NCBI GenBank assembly: GCA_944389415.1
Contig: CALXMF010000001.1
Coordinates: 62,001 to 126,000 of the forward strand
DNA: 64,000 nt
Direction of reading: 5' to 3'
Source of the DNA: an uncultured Spirochaetota bacterium
GTDB lineage: Bacteria; Spirochaetota; Spirochaetia; Treponematales; Treponemataceae
Under the pieces are notes generated by a model that saw only the letters and a program-made list of their open reading frames with translations, did not search any database and was not told where the DNA came from. The position numbers were made by a program, and so were the translations under genes. This document shows positions 10,357-19,517 of the stretch, in pieces; position 1 is the stretch's first letter; every line of letters begins with the position of its first letter.

Positions 10357-10383
10357 ATATCGGTTGCGACTTTGCTCCCTCTA
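10357..10383 (-). promoter_or_regulatory. Sigma-28-like promoter of the chemoreceptor gene
   Basis: On the minus strand TAGA (10383-10380), 15 bp, then ACCGATAT (10364-10357), close to the flagellar consensus TAAA-N15-GCCGATAA. The site lies about 60 bp upstream of the start codon of a motility gene, where sigma-28 control is expected. Confidence 0.6.
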
Positions 10384-10431
10384 TAGGCATTTCCAAAAAG
10401 ATTATAAATCTTAACATAATTATGTAAAGAC

Positions 10432-10911
10432 TCATACAGGATATACAAGGTGGCTATTATCAATATGCTCAAGAGTTGTTTCAAGATAACGTTTAGCCCA
10501 AAATTTCGCCATCGAAAGATTCATATCAAGATAGTTTCCACAATCTCTGGCCGATGCACCGGGAATACAACCCTCATATGATAAAATAAACTCAAACATT
10601 TCTTTCATCAAAGGCACAACTTCTTTTGATTCATAATCTCCTGCAAGCAACAAATAAAATCCAGTTCTACAGCCCATAGGACCAAAATAAATTACCTTTG
10701 ACGCATAATCAGAATGGTTTCGAAGAAATGTTGCACCCAAATGTTCAATGGCATGTACTTCGGCCGTATTCATCACAGGTTCATCATTCGGTTTTGTGAT
10801 ACGAATATCAAAAGTTGTTATTACGGCATTACCTACAGAATCTTTTCGGGATACATATAACCCAGGCTGCAATTTGACATGATCAATACAAAAACTGGCA
10901 ATCTTATTCAT
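10432..10911 (-). CDS. luxS: S-ribosylhomocysteine lyase LuxS
   Basis: Cytoplasmic enzyme that splits S-ribosylhomocysteine into homocysteine and the precursor of autoinducer-2, part of the activated methyl cycle. The metal site HAIEH (HxxEH) is present in EVHAIEHLGATFLRNH, and the third ligand region GPMGCRTGFYLLLAGDY carries the catalytic cysteine. I prefer the ATG at 10911 (159 residues, MNKIASFCIDHVKLQPG). An AAGGAG sits 8 nt before it but only 2 nt before the other ATG at 10917. It lies 46 bp after the acetolactate synthase gene, probably co-transcribed. No pfs or metE-type gene is adjacent. Confidence 0.97.
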   Translation of the reverse strand: MNKIASFCIDHVKLQPGLYVSRKDSVGNAVITTFDIRITKPNDEPVMNTAEVHAIEHLGATFLRNHSDYASKVIYFGPMGCRTGFYLLLAGDYESKEVVPLMKEMFEFILSYEGCIPGASARDCGNYLDMNLSMAKFWAKRYLETTLEHIDNSHLVYPV

Positions 10912-10957
10912 TTCCATATCTCCTTAACATAGAAATATATTTATAAATATCTTTTTC

Positions 10958-12793
10958 TTAAGATAATGACAAACTTTGCAAAGCTTCAATATTTGCCTTT
11001 CCAGAAGGAACAAATGGATATACATTTTCTGTTTTGTCTATAAAACATCGAACAAACCGGGGACCACTTCCCTTAAATGGAAACGCAATACGATACCAGT
11101 CCTCACACGCTTCAGAAGCCCCGTCACCGGCAACATCTGCACATTTAATACCATAACTACGCGCGACAGCTAATAAATCAGGAGATTTTTCAAAAACACT
11201 CGCCGAATAATTTCCCCTAAATAAAATCTCCTGCTGCTGATGCACCATTCCTAAAACACCATTGTCCAAAAGTAAAATAGTAACATCAAGATTAAGCTCC
11301 ACAAGTGTTGCCAGTTCCTGAATATTCATCTGTATTGAACCATCTCCTGTGATACAAACAACACGCTTTCCAGGATTTGCCCACGCAGCACCAATTGCAA
11401 CAGGTAACCCAAACCCCATCGTGCCCAAAGAACCAGAAGTAAGAAATGTACGTGGTTTTTCTATAGGATAAAACTGTGCCGCCCACATCTGATGCTGCCC
11501 AACATCTGTCGTTACAATCAACATATCCGGAGATAGACCAGCTTTTTGAGCATAATATGGCAAAGACATAATCAGCAATCGTGGATCAGGAAGTCTTGCT
11601 GTTAACGGCAAATGTGGAGACGAACTATCTTTAGGTATCTGATATGTTTTACGCTCACTATATATAGCTGCCGTCAAATTCTCAAGCCAGTCACGCCTTA
11701 AAGATTCAGCTGCCATAATACTGCGATCAACTCCCGATGGTGCTAGTTTTATCGCAGAATGCAACGCATTCTGCTGTTCATCTAACACAACAGACAGCTG
11801 TTCTATAATAGAAGCACAATCCCCGACTACAGATATATGAGCATTAAGTATTTTATTAATTTCCGCGGCATCAATATCAATATGGATTATATGAGCATGT
11901 GGACAAAATTTTTCTACAACGCCTGTCGCACGATCATCAAAACGAACCCCTATAGCAAGAACAACATCAGCATCATGCATCGCTCGATTCGCAGTCACAC
12001 TGCCATGCATTCCAACCATTCCCATAAAAGCAGGAGAACTTTCGGGAATACATCCTAAGCCCATCAAACTACATACAACAGGTAAAGGGTACATTTGTTG
12101 TAAATGCGATAACGCAGCCGCCGCTTCAGGAGAATTACACCCCCCACCTGCATATAACACAGGGCGATTAGCTCTAAGAAGGCACTCACTTGCTAAAGAC
12201 AACAACTTTACCAGACAGTCTCCCTCTGTCTGAAATCTTTCTGCACCAGCTACTTTTTGCCCCGGCAGAGGCCACGAATTAAATCGGCACCAAGCTATTT
12301 GAACATCACGCGGTACATCAATTAATACAGGACCAGGTCTCCCAGATACGGCAATCAGAAAAGCCTGAGGAATGGCAGAAAGCAATTCTTCAGGCTTTTT
12401 TACCATTATACTATGCTTTGTAATCGGAAATGAAAGACCAAATGTATCCGCTTCTTGAAAAGCATCTGTTCCAATCAAAGAAGTATTTACCTGACCTGTA
12501 ATTGCAATAAGGGGAATCGAATCACAGCGGGCATCTGCAATTGCGGTAAGCAGATTCATTGCACCGGGACCACTCGTCGCAAAACAAACAGCAGGATTCC
12601 CTGTTGTACGTGCAATTCCCTGCGCGAAAAATCCTCCTGCCTGTTCCTGACGTACGAGAACATGCTTAATAGAACTACGGGCAAGCTCATCATATAATGG
12701 AAGAATAGATCCCCCAGGGATACCTGCAACAACATCAATTCCCTGTAATTCAAGCATCTTTACGATAATTTGGGCACCAGTAGCCTCAATCAT
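10958..12793 (-). CDS. ilvB: Acetolactate synthase large subunit (ThDP enzyme)
   Basis: Thiamine diphosphate enzyme of 611 residues that condenses two pyruvates to acetolactate, the first common step to valine and leucine. The activating glutamate is in LVRQEQAGGFFAQGIARTTG, followed by ATSGPGAMNLLTAIADARCD. The ThDP/Mg motif begins at GDGSIQMN and ends LLLDNG about 30 residues later. The FAD-domain strand MHDADVVLAIGVRFDDRATG supports an AHAS rather than pyruvate oxidase. AGAGG precedes the ATG. No small subunit (ilvN), ilvC or ilvD is nearby; the downstream gene is luxS. A catabolic acetolactate synthase is possible but is usually shorter and lacks the FAD region. Confidence 0.9.
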   Translation of the reverse strand: MIEATGAQIIVKMLELQGIDVVAGIPGGSILPLYDELARSSIKHVLVRQEQAGGFFAQGIARTTGNPAVCFATSGPGAMNLLTAIADARCDSIPLIAITGQVNTSLIGTDAFQEADTFGLSFPITKHSIMVKKPEELLSAIPQAFLIAVSGRPGPVLIDVPRDVQIAWCRFNSWPLPGQKVAGAERFQTEGDCLVKLLSLASECLLRANRPVLYAGGGCNSPEAAAALSHLQQMYPLPVVCSLMGLGCIPESSPAFMGMVGMHGSVTANRAMHDADVVLAIGVRFDDRATGVVEKFCPHAHIIHIDIDAAEINKILNAHISVVGDCASIIEQLSVVLDEQQNALHSAIKLAPSGVDRSIMAAESLRRDWLENLTAAIYSERKTYQIPKDSSSPHLPLTARLPDPRLLIMSLPYYAQKAGLSPDMLIVTTDVGQHQMWAAQFYPIEKPRTFLTSGSLGTMGFGLPVAIGAAWANPGKRVVCITGDGSIQMNIQELATLVELNLDVTILLLDNGVLGMVHQQQEILFRGNYSASVFEKSPDLLAVARSYGIKCADVAGDGASEACEDWYRIAFPFKGSGPRFVRCFIDKTENVYPFVPSGKANIEALQSLSLS

Positions 12794-12816
12794 AAGCGAA
12801 ACCTCTTTTGAAACAT

Positions 12817-12845
12817 AAAAAGCCCTCCTATTGGGAGGACTTTTT
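12817..12845 (-). terminator. Rho-independent terminator after ftsH
   Basis: Stem AAAAAGCCCTCC (12817-12828) pairs with GGAGGACTTTTT (12834-12845), with one C/A mismatch and loop TATTG. It lies between the ftsH stop and the start of ilvB, so ilvB needs its own promoter or read-through. Confidence 0.75.
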
Positions 12846-12866
12846 ATATATTACGAATAAAATCCT

Positions 12867-14873
12867 CTACACAGAAGACTCATCACCGGCAGCAGTAACT
12901 TCAAGCATCTTTCCAGAAAGATTAGCCTCAGCATTCACAATTTCATTAAATTCAGCTTCTTCAATGATCTCTTTTTCAAGCAGCCGATTCGCTATGTAAT
13001 CCATAACAGAACGCTTACTGTTAAGTAATTCAACCACATGATTAAAACGCTCTTCCATAATTCGTGCAAGCTCATTGTCAATATACTGCTGAGTCGCCTC
13101 TGAATACTCTCGTATCAGTTGAGGCTCACCAGTTCCATAACCGCCTCCACGCTGTGAAAGAACAACATTTCTAAAACGTCCGCTCATACCGTAATCAGTC
13201 ATCATACGCCGTGCGATATCAGTCGCCCGCTGCAAATCATTACCTGCGCCAGTAGAAACTTGATTAAACACAATCAATTCCGCCGCACGTCCGCCAAGCA
13301 GAACATCAATTTCTCCATATAATTCCTGTTCAGTGCGCAAATAACGATCTTCTTCCGGCATCTGAAGTGTATATCCAAGCGCCGCAATTCCCCGCGGAAT
13401 AATAGAAATCTTATGAACTTTATCAGCTCCCTCCGTAAATGCCGCAGTCAGCGCATGTCCCGTTTCATGAAACGCAACAATACGTCTTTCGTCTTCTTTA
13501 ATAACTCGGCTTTTCTTCTGGAGTCCAGCGACAGCTTTTTCAACAGCTTCATCAAGGTCTTCCATGATCACAGACTTGCGCCCAGCACGTACTGCCAACA
13601 GCGCAGCCTCATTAATAACATTTGCAAGATCCGCACCTGCGAAACCAGAAGTTGTACGTGCGATGGCAGAAAGATCTACATCACTGCTCAATTTCACATT
13701 TTTCGCATGAATCTTGAGAATTGCCTCCCGTCCTTTCACATCAGGCCGATCAACAACAACCTGGCGGTCAAACCGGCCAGGCCGAAGCAATGCGGGATCC
13801 AGAACATCAGGTCTGTTTGTCGCAGCAATCAATATCAAGCCTTTTGAGTTATCAAATCCGTCCATTTCAACAAGAAGCTGATTCAGAGTCTGCTCTCTTT
13901 CATCATTTCCATTGATTGAGTTAACCCTGCTTTTTCCAATGGCATCAAGTTCATCAATAAAAATAATACAGGGAGCTTTTTCTCGTGCCTGTTTAAACAG
14001 ATCCCTCACACGGCTGGCACCAACACCCACAAACATTTCAACAAAATCGGAACCAGAAATACGGAAAAAAGGAACACCTGCTTCACCGGCAACAGCACGG
14101 GCAAGCAATGTTTTTCCCGTTCCCGGCGGGCCAACAAGTAAAACCCCTTTAGGAATCTTACCACCAATATCAGTATATTTTTTGGGCGATTTCAGAAAAT
14201 CAACTACTTCAACAAGCTCTTCTTTTGCTTCATCAACACCCGCAACATCAGCAAACCGCGTTTTAACCTCTCCTTCATCCACAGCGCTTGCACGGGACTG
14301 CCCCGCAGAAAAAATACTTCCACCAAGACCTCCGCCCATTTTACGAAAGAAAAAGAACCACATCAAAAAAATAAAACCAAACGGAATAATCAGATTCATC
14401 AAAAGTTGAAGAAAGAAATTATTCTGCTTAGCTACAACACTGTAGGTAATACCTTTTTCGTCAAGAAGATTAAGAAAACTTTCTGTAAGTAATCCAGCTG
14501 TCTTATATTGTACAGCAGAATTCCCTGTCTGGCGCAGCAGCTGAAATTTGCCGCCTTGCGATTGGCCGACAACATTTTCAGGACCATACCCTGTAAAATA
14601 AGTTTCCCCTATTTCAACTTTTACAATCTGCCCGCTTTCTATCAGTGAGCGAAACTCAGAAAAATCTATCAGGTTATCAGGTTTCGACATAAACAGCATA
14701 TTAAGCACCGCTGACACAATCAACACAATCAGAAGGATTCCCCAAAAGGGAATTCGCGGTTTTTTATTTTTAGGCGAACCATTATTACTGTTTCCTGGTT
14801 CATCAGAAAGCTTAAAAAAATCAAACGGATCATTATCCTGGGGCTTTTTATTTTTATTTTCAGAATCACTCAT
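12867..14873 (-). CDS. ftsH: ATP-dependent zinc metalloprotease FtsH
   Basis: Membrane-anchored AAA protease that degrades damaged membrane and short-lived regulatory proteins. Two membrane segments lie near residues 43-63 and 160-183, bracketing a small periplasmic domain. The AAA domain has Walker [14 protein letters not shown], Walker [12 protein letters not shown] and the second region of homology [13 protein letters not shown]. The zinc site is HETGH. I place the start at ATG 14873 (668 residues) because TGAGG lies 8 nt before it; the ATG at 14888 overlaps that ribosome site. The N-terminus is charged and unusually Asn/Lys-rich ([11 protein letters not shown]). Confidence 0.98.
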   Translation of the reverse strand: MSDSENKNKKPQDNDPFDFFKLSDEPGNSNNGSPKNKKPRIPFWGILLIVLIVSAVLNMLFMSKPDNLIDFSEFRSLIESGQIVKVEIGETYFTGYGPENVVGQSQGGKFQLLRQTGNSAVQYKTAGLLTESFLNLLDEKGITYSVVAKQNNFFLQLLMNLIIPFGFIFLMWFFFFRKMGGGLGGSIFSAGQSRASAVDEGEVKTRFADVAGVDEAKEELVEVVDFLKSPKKYTDIGGKIPKGVLLVGPPGTGKTLLARAVAGEAGVPFFRISGSDFVEMFVGVGASRVRDLFKQAREKAPCIIFIDELDAIGKSRVNSINGNDEREQTLNQLLVEMDGFDNSKGLILIAATNRPDVLDPALLRPGRFDRQVVVDRPDVKGREAILKIHAKNVKLSSDVDLSAIARTTSGFAGADLANVINEAALLAVRAGRKSVIMEDLDEAVEKAVAGLQKKSRVIKEDERRIVAFHETGHALTAAFTEGADKVHKISIIPRGIAALGYTLQMPEEDRYLRTEQELYGEIDVLLGGRAAELIVFNQVSTGAGNDLQRATDIARRMMTDYGMSGRFRNVVLSQRGGGYGTGEPQLIREYSEATQQYIDNELARIMEERFNHVVELLNSKRSVMDYIANRLLEKEIIEEAEFNEIVNAEANLSGKMLEVTAAGDESSV

Positions 14874-14933
14874 TACTATAAACCTCATTGGTATGAATAT
14901 ACGAAATAAAATACAATTAGTCGACTGGGATAG

Positions 14934-14960
14934 TGAAGTTAGTATAAAAAAAACCGATAT
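14934..14960 (+). promoter_or_regulatory. Sigma-28-like promoter of fliS
   Basis: TGAAGTTA (14934-14941), 11 bp, then ACCGATAT (14953-14960), matching TAAAGTTT-N11-GCCGATAA at six of eight and six of eight positions. Transcription would start near 14967, giving a leader of about 100 nt before fliS. Confidence 0.65.
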
Positions 14961-14972
14961 TTTAATTGTTCA

Positions 14973-15029
14973 CATCTGAAACTGCATGACAGTTTTACAG
15001 GAATAAGGTATCATGCAGTTGTACAGATG
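14973..15029 (+). promoter_or_regulatory. Hairpin in the fliS leader
   Basis: CATCTG (14973-14978) and AACTGCATGA (14980-14989) pair with TCATGCAGTT (15011-15020) and CAGATG (15024-15029), giving 16 bp with a small internal loop and a 21-nt terminal loop. It starts a few nucleotides after the predicted transcription start. Confidence 0.5.
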
Positions 15030-15069
15030 CATACTCTTTTTATACGGTTGAATCCAATGGGAGGGAAAT

Positions 15070-15510
15070 ATGGATTATTCTTTTGGATACAGTGCTTACC
15101 GTGATACAGGTGTAAAAACTGCGTCCCAGGGAAAATTGGTTGTTATGCTTTACGATGGGATGATTAGGCAGTTGGATGCCGCCATAAAATGTTTTGGCGA
15201 GACAGAAGATATTGGACCCTCTGAAATAGAGAACCTCAATACACATATCGTAAAGACACAGGAAATTCTCACAGAGCTCATGGTCAGCCTGAATATGGAC
15301 GATGGAGGGGAAATTGCAAATAACCTCATGTCTCTGTACGTCTATTTTAATCAGGAGTTGCTAAATGCAAATATTTCTCATGACAAACAGAAGATTCTGA
15401 ATATCCGTAATATGATTAACCAGCTTCGTGATTCGTGGGCATTTGCATCAAACACGGCAGGAACAGCAACTGCACCCATTACCCGTGTAACAGTAGATAT
15501 AAACGGATAA
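15070..15510 (+). CDS. fliS: Flagellar export chaperone FliS
   Basis: Cytoplasmic chaperone, 146 residues, that binds the C-terminus of newly made flagellin and keeps it unpolymerised until export. The family signature is clear: YSAYRDTGVKTASQGKLVVM then LYDGMIRQLDAAIKC, and LMVSLNMDDGGEIANNLMSLY. GGGAGGG lies 5 nt before the ATG. It is followed after 10 bp by another small helical protein gene, probably a second flagellar chaperone. The upstream sigma-28-like promoter fits expression with the late flagellar class. No flagellin or fliD gene lies within the window. Confidence 0.95.
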   Translation: MDYSFGYSAYRDTGVKTASQGKLVVMLYDGMIRQLDAAIKCFGETEDIGPSEIENLNTHIVKTQEILTELMVSLNMDDGGEIANNLMSLYVYFNQELLNANISHDKQKILNIRNMINQLRDSWAFASNTAGTATAPITRVTVDING

Positions 15511-15520
15511 TTTCGTTTCT

Positions 15521-15994
15521 ATGGAAGGGAATGCACAAACATTGTTTCTGGAAGAAACAGCTGTTGTTAAACGTATCAGATATTTACTTGAACAACAGCA
15601 AGAAGTCTTCCAAAAATATCTGAGAGTCCTTGAAAAACAGGAATTGAAAATCATCGCAGAAGATACGGAAGCAATGTTTGTGCATACACAAATTGCACAG
15701 CAGTTGCTTAATAAAATACAATCATTGCAAAAAGTTCTTAACCCACTACAATCTGTATATCAGAATATATCTGTCCCGTTACAGGCATCAAGCGATATTA
15801 TCAATGCACAGAATACAATAAATATATTGCAGCAAAAAGCTTCAATTCAAAATAAAAAAAATCAGGCGCTGCTGCATAAACACATGCAGTTACTCAAGCA
15901 CCGTATTGAATCATTGCATAATCCGTATAAAAGTACACGCAGTATATATGCCCGACAAGACAGTAATGGCATTATCATTCAAATCGAAGCATGA
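15521..15994 (+). CDS. Small helical protein, probable FlgN/FliT-type flagellar chaperone
   Basis: Protein of 157 residues, predicted almost entirely alpha-helical and rich in Gln, Glu and Lys, for example VVKRIRYLLEQQQEVFQKYL and ALLHKHMQLLKHRIESLHNP. I do not recognise a specific motif. The call is inferred from size, helical character and its place 10 bp after fliS, where flagellar chaperones of the FliT/FlgN kind often sit. Such proteins hold hook-associated proteins before export. It is likely co-transcribed with fliS. Another unrelated coiled-coil function cannot be excluded. Confidence 0.5.
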   Translation: MEGNAQTLFLEETAVVKRIRYLLEQQQEVFQKYLRVLEKQELKIIAEDTEAMFVHTQIAQQLLNKIQSLQKVLNPLQSVYQNISVPLQASSDIINAQNTINILQQKASIQNKKNQALLHKHMQLLKHRIESLHNPYKSTRSIYARQDSNGIIIQIEA

Positions 15995-16103
15995 GCATAT
16001 AAGCGGCAATTCAAGGTTACAAACAAATCTCTTATTTATTTTTAGACAACTTATACAGATAGACGCTTTACAGGGAATGATTTTTCCCGTACTCTAGAAC
16101 ATT

Positions 16104-18875
16104 ATGGAATCACATACTGAACCGCTGTACATATTAGACTCATATGGGCTTATTTATCGTTCTTATTTTGCGTTTATATCACGACCACTGATTAACAAAA
16201 ATGGGGAAAATATTTCTGCTGTATTTGGTTTTTTCAGGAATTTAAAATCTCTGTTAGATACATATCAGGCAAAATATATAGCAGCAGCCTTTGACTCACG
16301 AACACAAACATTCCGACATAAACAATATCCGGAATATAAGGCAACAAGACAAAAAACGCCGGAAGATTTACATATGCAGGTTCCTGTTGTTGAAAAAATA
16401 TTGACCTCACTAGGGATTCCTGTATTACGACAAGATGGTTTTGAAGCAGATGATATTATTGCAACTCTTGCCTCACAGTGTACACAACAGCATCGAGAAT
16501 GCAGGATCTTATCAGGGGATAAAGATCTGATGCAGTTAGTAAACGATACAACAAAGATACTCAGACCCAGTAAAACCGGAGGCTGGCAGCTTCTGGACAG
16601 CCATGATGTCACAGAAGAATGGGGTATTATTCCGTCTCAAATGATCGATTTTCTCTCCCTTACAGGAGACACTGCAGATAATATCCCAGGAGTTGCCGGT
16701 ATTGGAAAAAAAACAGCTGTAAAACTTCTATCTGAATATGGTTCTCTCGATACCATTTATGAACACGCAGAAGAAATAAAAGGAGCAACAGGAAACAAAA
16801 TCCGCGAAGGAAAAGACTCCGCATATTTTTCACGTTCGCTCATAAAACTCTGTACAAACGTTGCCATACAGACTGATATCGCACCATTTATAGAACAGGC
16901 AGATTTTGCAAAAGCAGCAGAACTTCTATATGCTCATGGCCTGCCATCTATCGCAAAAATGTTTGAATCAGGAACGCCTATAACTACTACACAATCTGAG
17001 AAAAAAACAATAATAAATACTCATAATCAAACAGAAATAGATTCAAATACAGATATTTCACTGAGAAAAAACACAGGAGATTACAAAGCTGTAACCTCGC
17101 TTACAGAGCTAAACACATACCTGAATGCAGTGCTTGCAGAGCAGGATCCGGAAATTGCCTTTGACTGTGAAACAAACAGCCTGCACAGTTTAACAGCGGA
17201 AATCATAGGTTTTTCTCTCTCAAATACAAGCGGCAGCGGAATTTACATACCAATTATACAGCCAGACCCTCTGCTTTCTAAGGACACCATTTCAAAGCAG
17301 GCAGCATTTAAAGAACTTGAGCGAATATTTCTCAATAAAGACAATACCGTTATTATGCACAACGGTAAATTCGATTATGAAGTACTGATGGCAAATGGTC
17401 TTCCGCGCCCATTATGCCACATAGCGGATACTATGGTTGCGGCATGGCTTATAGAACCGGACAGAGTGTCTTTTGGACTTGAACAACTATCAGCAGCAAA
17501 ACTTGGGCTTGAAACGATTTCCTATGATACCGTTGTTCCCAAAGGAAAAACTTTCGCAGATGTACCTCTTGAACAGGCAGTCTCATACGCGGCAGAAGAC
17601 GCTGATCTTACCTGGCAGCTTTGGCAGCAATATAAAAACTCTCTCAAAGAACAGGGGCTTTGGAATCTCTTTACCAATCTTGAAATGCCGATTCTGCCCA
17701 TCCTCGCTCATATGGAACAAACAGGAATACATATCGAAGAAAAAGAATTATATACATATGGAGAGGAACTGAGACAGCAGCTCATTAATCTTGAAGAAGA
17801 GATATACCAGCTCGTTGGCCATCCTTTTAATATCGCCTCCCCCAAACAACTTCAGGAAGTCCTATTTTCCGAATTGGGATTAATCCCAGACAAAAAAACA
17901 AAAACGGGCTACTCTACCGATACAGCCGTTCTTGAAAAACTCAAATCGCAGCATCCGATACCGGCAAAAATACTTGAATACCGTATGCGTGCAAAATTAC
18001 TTTCTACATATGTCGATACGCTGCCCAAACTGACGGATTTACAGGGGCGGATTCATACAAGTTTCATTCAAACAGGAACCGCGACAGGCCGGCTCTCAAG
18101 CAGAGAGCCTAATCTGCAGAATATTCCCATTCGAGAAGAAGAAGGTAGGCGTATCAGACAGGCGTTTAGCGCTGAGAATGGAAAGATGCTTATTTCGGCA
18201 GATTATTCACAAATAGAGTTAGTAATACTTGCTCATTTATCGCATGATACAGCATTATGTGAAGCATTCAGGCAGGGAACTGATGTTCACCGCTCAACAG
18301 CATCTCTCATTTTTGGAGTATCGCCGGAACTGGTACAACCAGAAATGAGACGCACAGCAAAAATAATCAACTTTGGTGTTATGTACGGTATGAGCGCATT
18401 CAGATTATCAAATGAACTGGGAATTCCAAGAGCAAAGGCAGATGCCTTTATCAAGCAATATTTCTCAACATATTCTGGTATCCGGACATTCATTGATGAT
18501 ACAGTCAGAATCGCAGAAGAAAAAGGATATGTGGAAACTATTTTAGGAAGGAGACGATATATTCGTGCTATAAACAGCAAAAATAAATTAGAAAAGGCAG
18601 GCGCAGAACGCATTGCCGTAAATACTCCGATACAAGGATCCGCAGCAGATATTGTAAAAAAAGCAATGATAGCAGTTAATTTTATACTCCAGGAACAATA
18701 CCCGCAGGCCCAGCTGCTGCTGCAAGTACACGATGAACTGATTATTGAATGCCCGGAAGAGCAGACACAAGAAATCGCCTGTCAAGTCAAAAAATGTATG
18801 GAACATATCGTAGAATTGGCCGTTCCGCTGAAAGTATCGGTTGAATATGGAAAACGCTGGGGAGACTTTCATTGA
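16104..18875 (+). CDS. polA: DNA polymerase I
   Basis: Repair and Okazaki-fragment polymerase, 923 residues, with all three domains. The 5'-3' exonuclease (1-290) shows SGDKDLMQLV and the helix-hairpin-helix GVAGIGKKTAVKLL. The 3'-5' proofreading domain appears active: AFDCET keeps DxE, FDYEVL and AEDADLTW keep the later acidic residues. Polymerase motifs are A SADYSQIELVILAHLS, B RRTAKIINFGVMYG and C VHDELIIE. No Shine-Dalgarno sequence is obvious before the ATG. The stop overlaps the start of coaE, so the two are translationally coupled. Confidence 0.98.
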   Translation: MESHTEPLYILDSYGLIYRSYFAFISRPLINKNGENISAVFGFFRNLKSLLDTYQAKYIAAAFDSRTQTFRHKQYPEYKATRQKTPEDLHMQVPVVEKILTSLGIPVLRQDGFEADDIIATLASQCTQQHRECRILSGDKDLMQLVNDTTKILRPSKTGGWQLLDSHDVTEEWGIIPSQMIDFLSLTGDTADNIPGVAGIGKKTAVKLLSEYGSLDTIYEHAEEIKGATGNKIREGKDSAYFSRSLIKLCTNVAIQTDIAPFIEQADFAKAAELLYAHGLPSIAKMFESGTPITTTQSEKKTIINTHNQTEIDSNTDISLRKNTGDYKAVTSLTELNTYLNAVLAEQDPEIAFDCETNSLHSLTAEIIGFSLSNTSGSGIYIPIIQPDPLLSKDTISKQAAFKELERIFLNKDNTVIMHNGKFDYEVLMANGLPRPLCHIADTMVAAWLIEPDRVSFGLEQLSAAKLGLETISYDTVVPKGKTFADVPLEQAVSYAAEDADLTWQLWQQYKNSLKEQGLWNLFTNLEMPILPILAHMEQTGIHIEEKELYTYGEELRQQLINLEEEIYQLVGHPFNIASPKQLQEVLFSELGLIPDKKTKTGYSTDTAVLEKLKSQHPIPAKILEYRMRAKLLSTYVDTLPKLTDLQGRIHTSFIQTGTATGRLSSREPNLQNIPIREEEGRRIRQAFSAENGKMLISADYSQIELVILAHLSHDTALCEAFRQGTDVHRSTASLIFGVSPELVQPEMRRTAKIINFGVMYGMSAFRLSNELGIPRAKADAFIKQYFSTYSGIRTFIDDTVRIAEEKGYVETILGRRRYIRAINSKNKLEKAGAERIAVNTPIQGSAADIVKKAMIAVNFILQEQYPQAQLLLQVHDELIIECPEEQTQEIACQVKKCMEHIVELAVPLKVSVEYGKRWGDFH

Positions 18876-19507
18876 GCGAAGATTTATCAAGAAAACCGGG
18901 CTGTCCTGTTATATGCGTCACTGGACCAATGGCTGCAGGAAAAAACACAGCGGCAGATTTACTTGCTGAACAAGGATGGGCTGTTATCGACGCAGATAAA
19001 ACAGCGCATCAGGCAGTAGAAATTGCAAAACAACAGATACTCGCACGATTTTCAGCTGAAGCTGCAAAACACGGGGTATCACTGCTTAATCCTGATGGTT
19101 CTGTAAACCGCAGAGCTGTAGGAAAAATTGTTTTCTCTGATCCGTATCTGCTTAAAGCACAGGAAGCAATTATTCATCCTATAGTTGATCACATACTCAA
19201 ATCATTTATTGAACAGCACCCCTATCAGCCTGTGGCATTAAATGCGACAGTTCTTTATAAGGTAGAAACCATAAAGCAGTGTTCCGCAGTGCTTTTTATC
19301 ACAGCGCCAATGCTCTGCAGGCTCATCAGAGTGCGCCGTAGAGATCACATGCCTTTTAAACAAATTTTGGACAGATTTCGTTCTCAGAAACATATCTTTT
19401 CTCAATATAAAAAGTCAAATGCCGATATATACAAAGTAGTAAATATCGGCAGTATCCGGAGCCTGAAACGTAAAATTAACCGTTTACTGGCTTCCTGCTT
19501 ATACTAG
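18872..19507 (+). CDS. coaE: Dephospho-CoA kinase (variant P-loop)
   Basis: Final enzyme of coenzyme A synthesis, 211 residues. It starts at TTG 18872, overlapping the polA stop by 4 bp, with GGGGAG 8 nt upstream. The core reads VTGPMAAGKNTAADLLAEQG, then VIDADKTAHQAV and DPYLLKAQEAIIHPIV, matching the CoaE layout of P-loop, DADxxAH and the HPxV motif. The Walker A Ser/Thr after the lysine is Asn (GKN). The next residue is Thr, which may take over. Family identity is clear; activity of the variant P-loop is assumed. Confidence 0.87.
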   Translation: MSEDLSRKPGCPVICVTGPMAAGKNTAADLLAEQGWAVIDADKTAHQAVEIAKQQILARFSAEAAKHGVSLLNPDGSVNRRAVGKIVFSDPYLLKAQEAIIHPIVDHILKSFIEQHPYQPVALNATVLYKVETIKQCSAVLFITAPMLCRLIRVRRRDHMPFKQILDRFRSQKHIFSQYKKSNADIYKVVNIGSIRSLKRKINRLLASCLY

Positions 19508-19517
19508 AGGATGATTT

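Noticed and set aside
13912..14409. 165-codon frame antisense to ftsH
   Set aside because: It mirrors the conserved AAA domain codons of ftsH, has no ribosome site and a low-complexity Ser/Pro-rich product.
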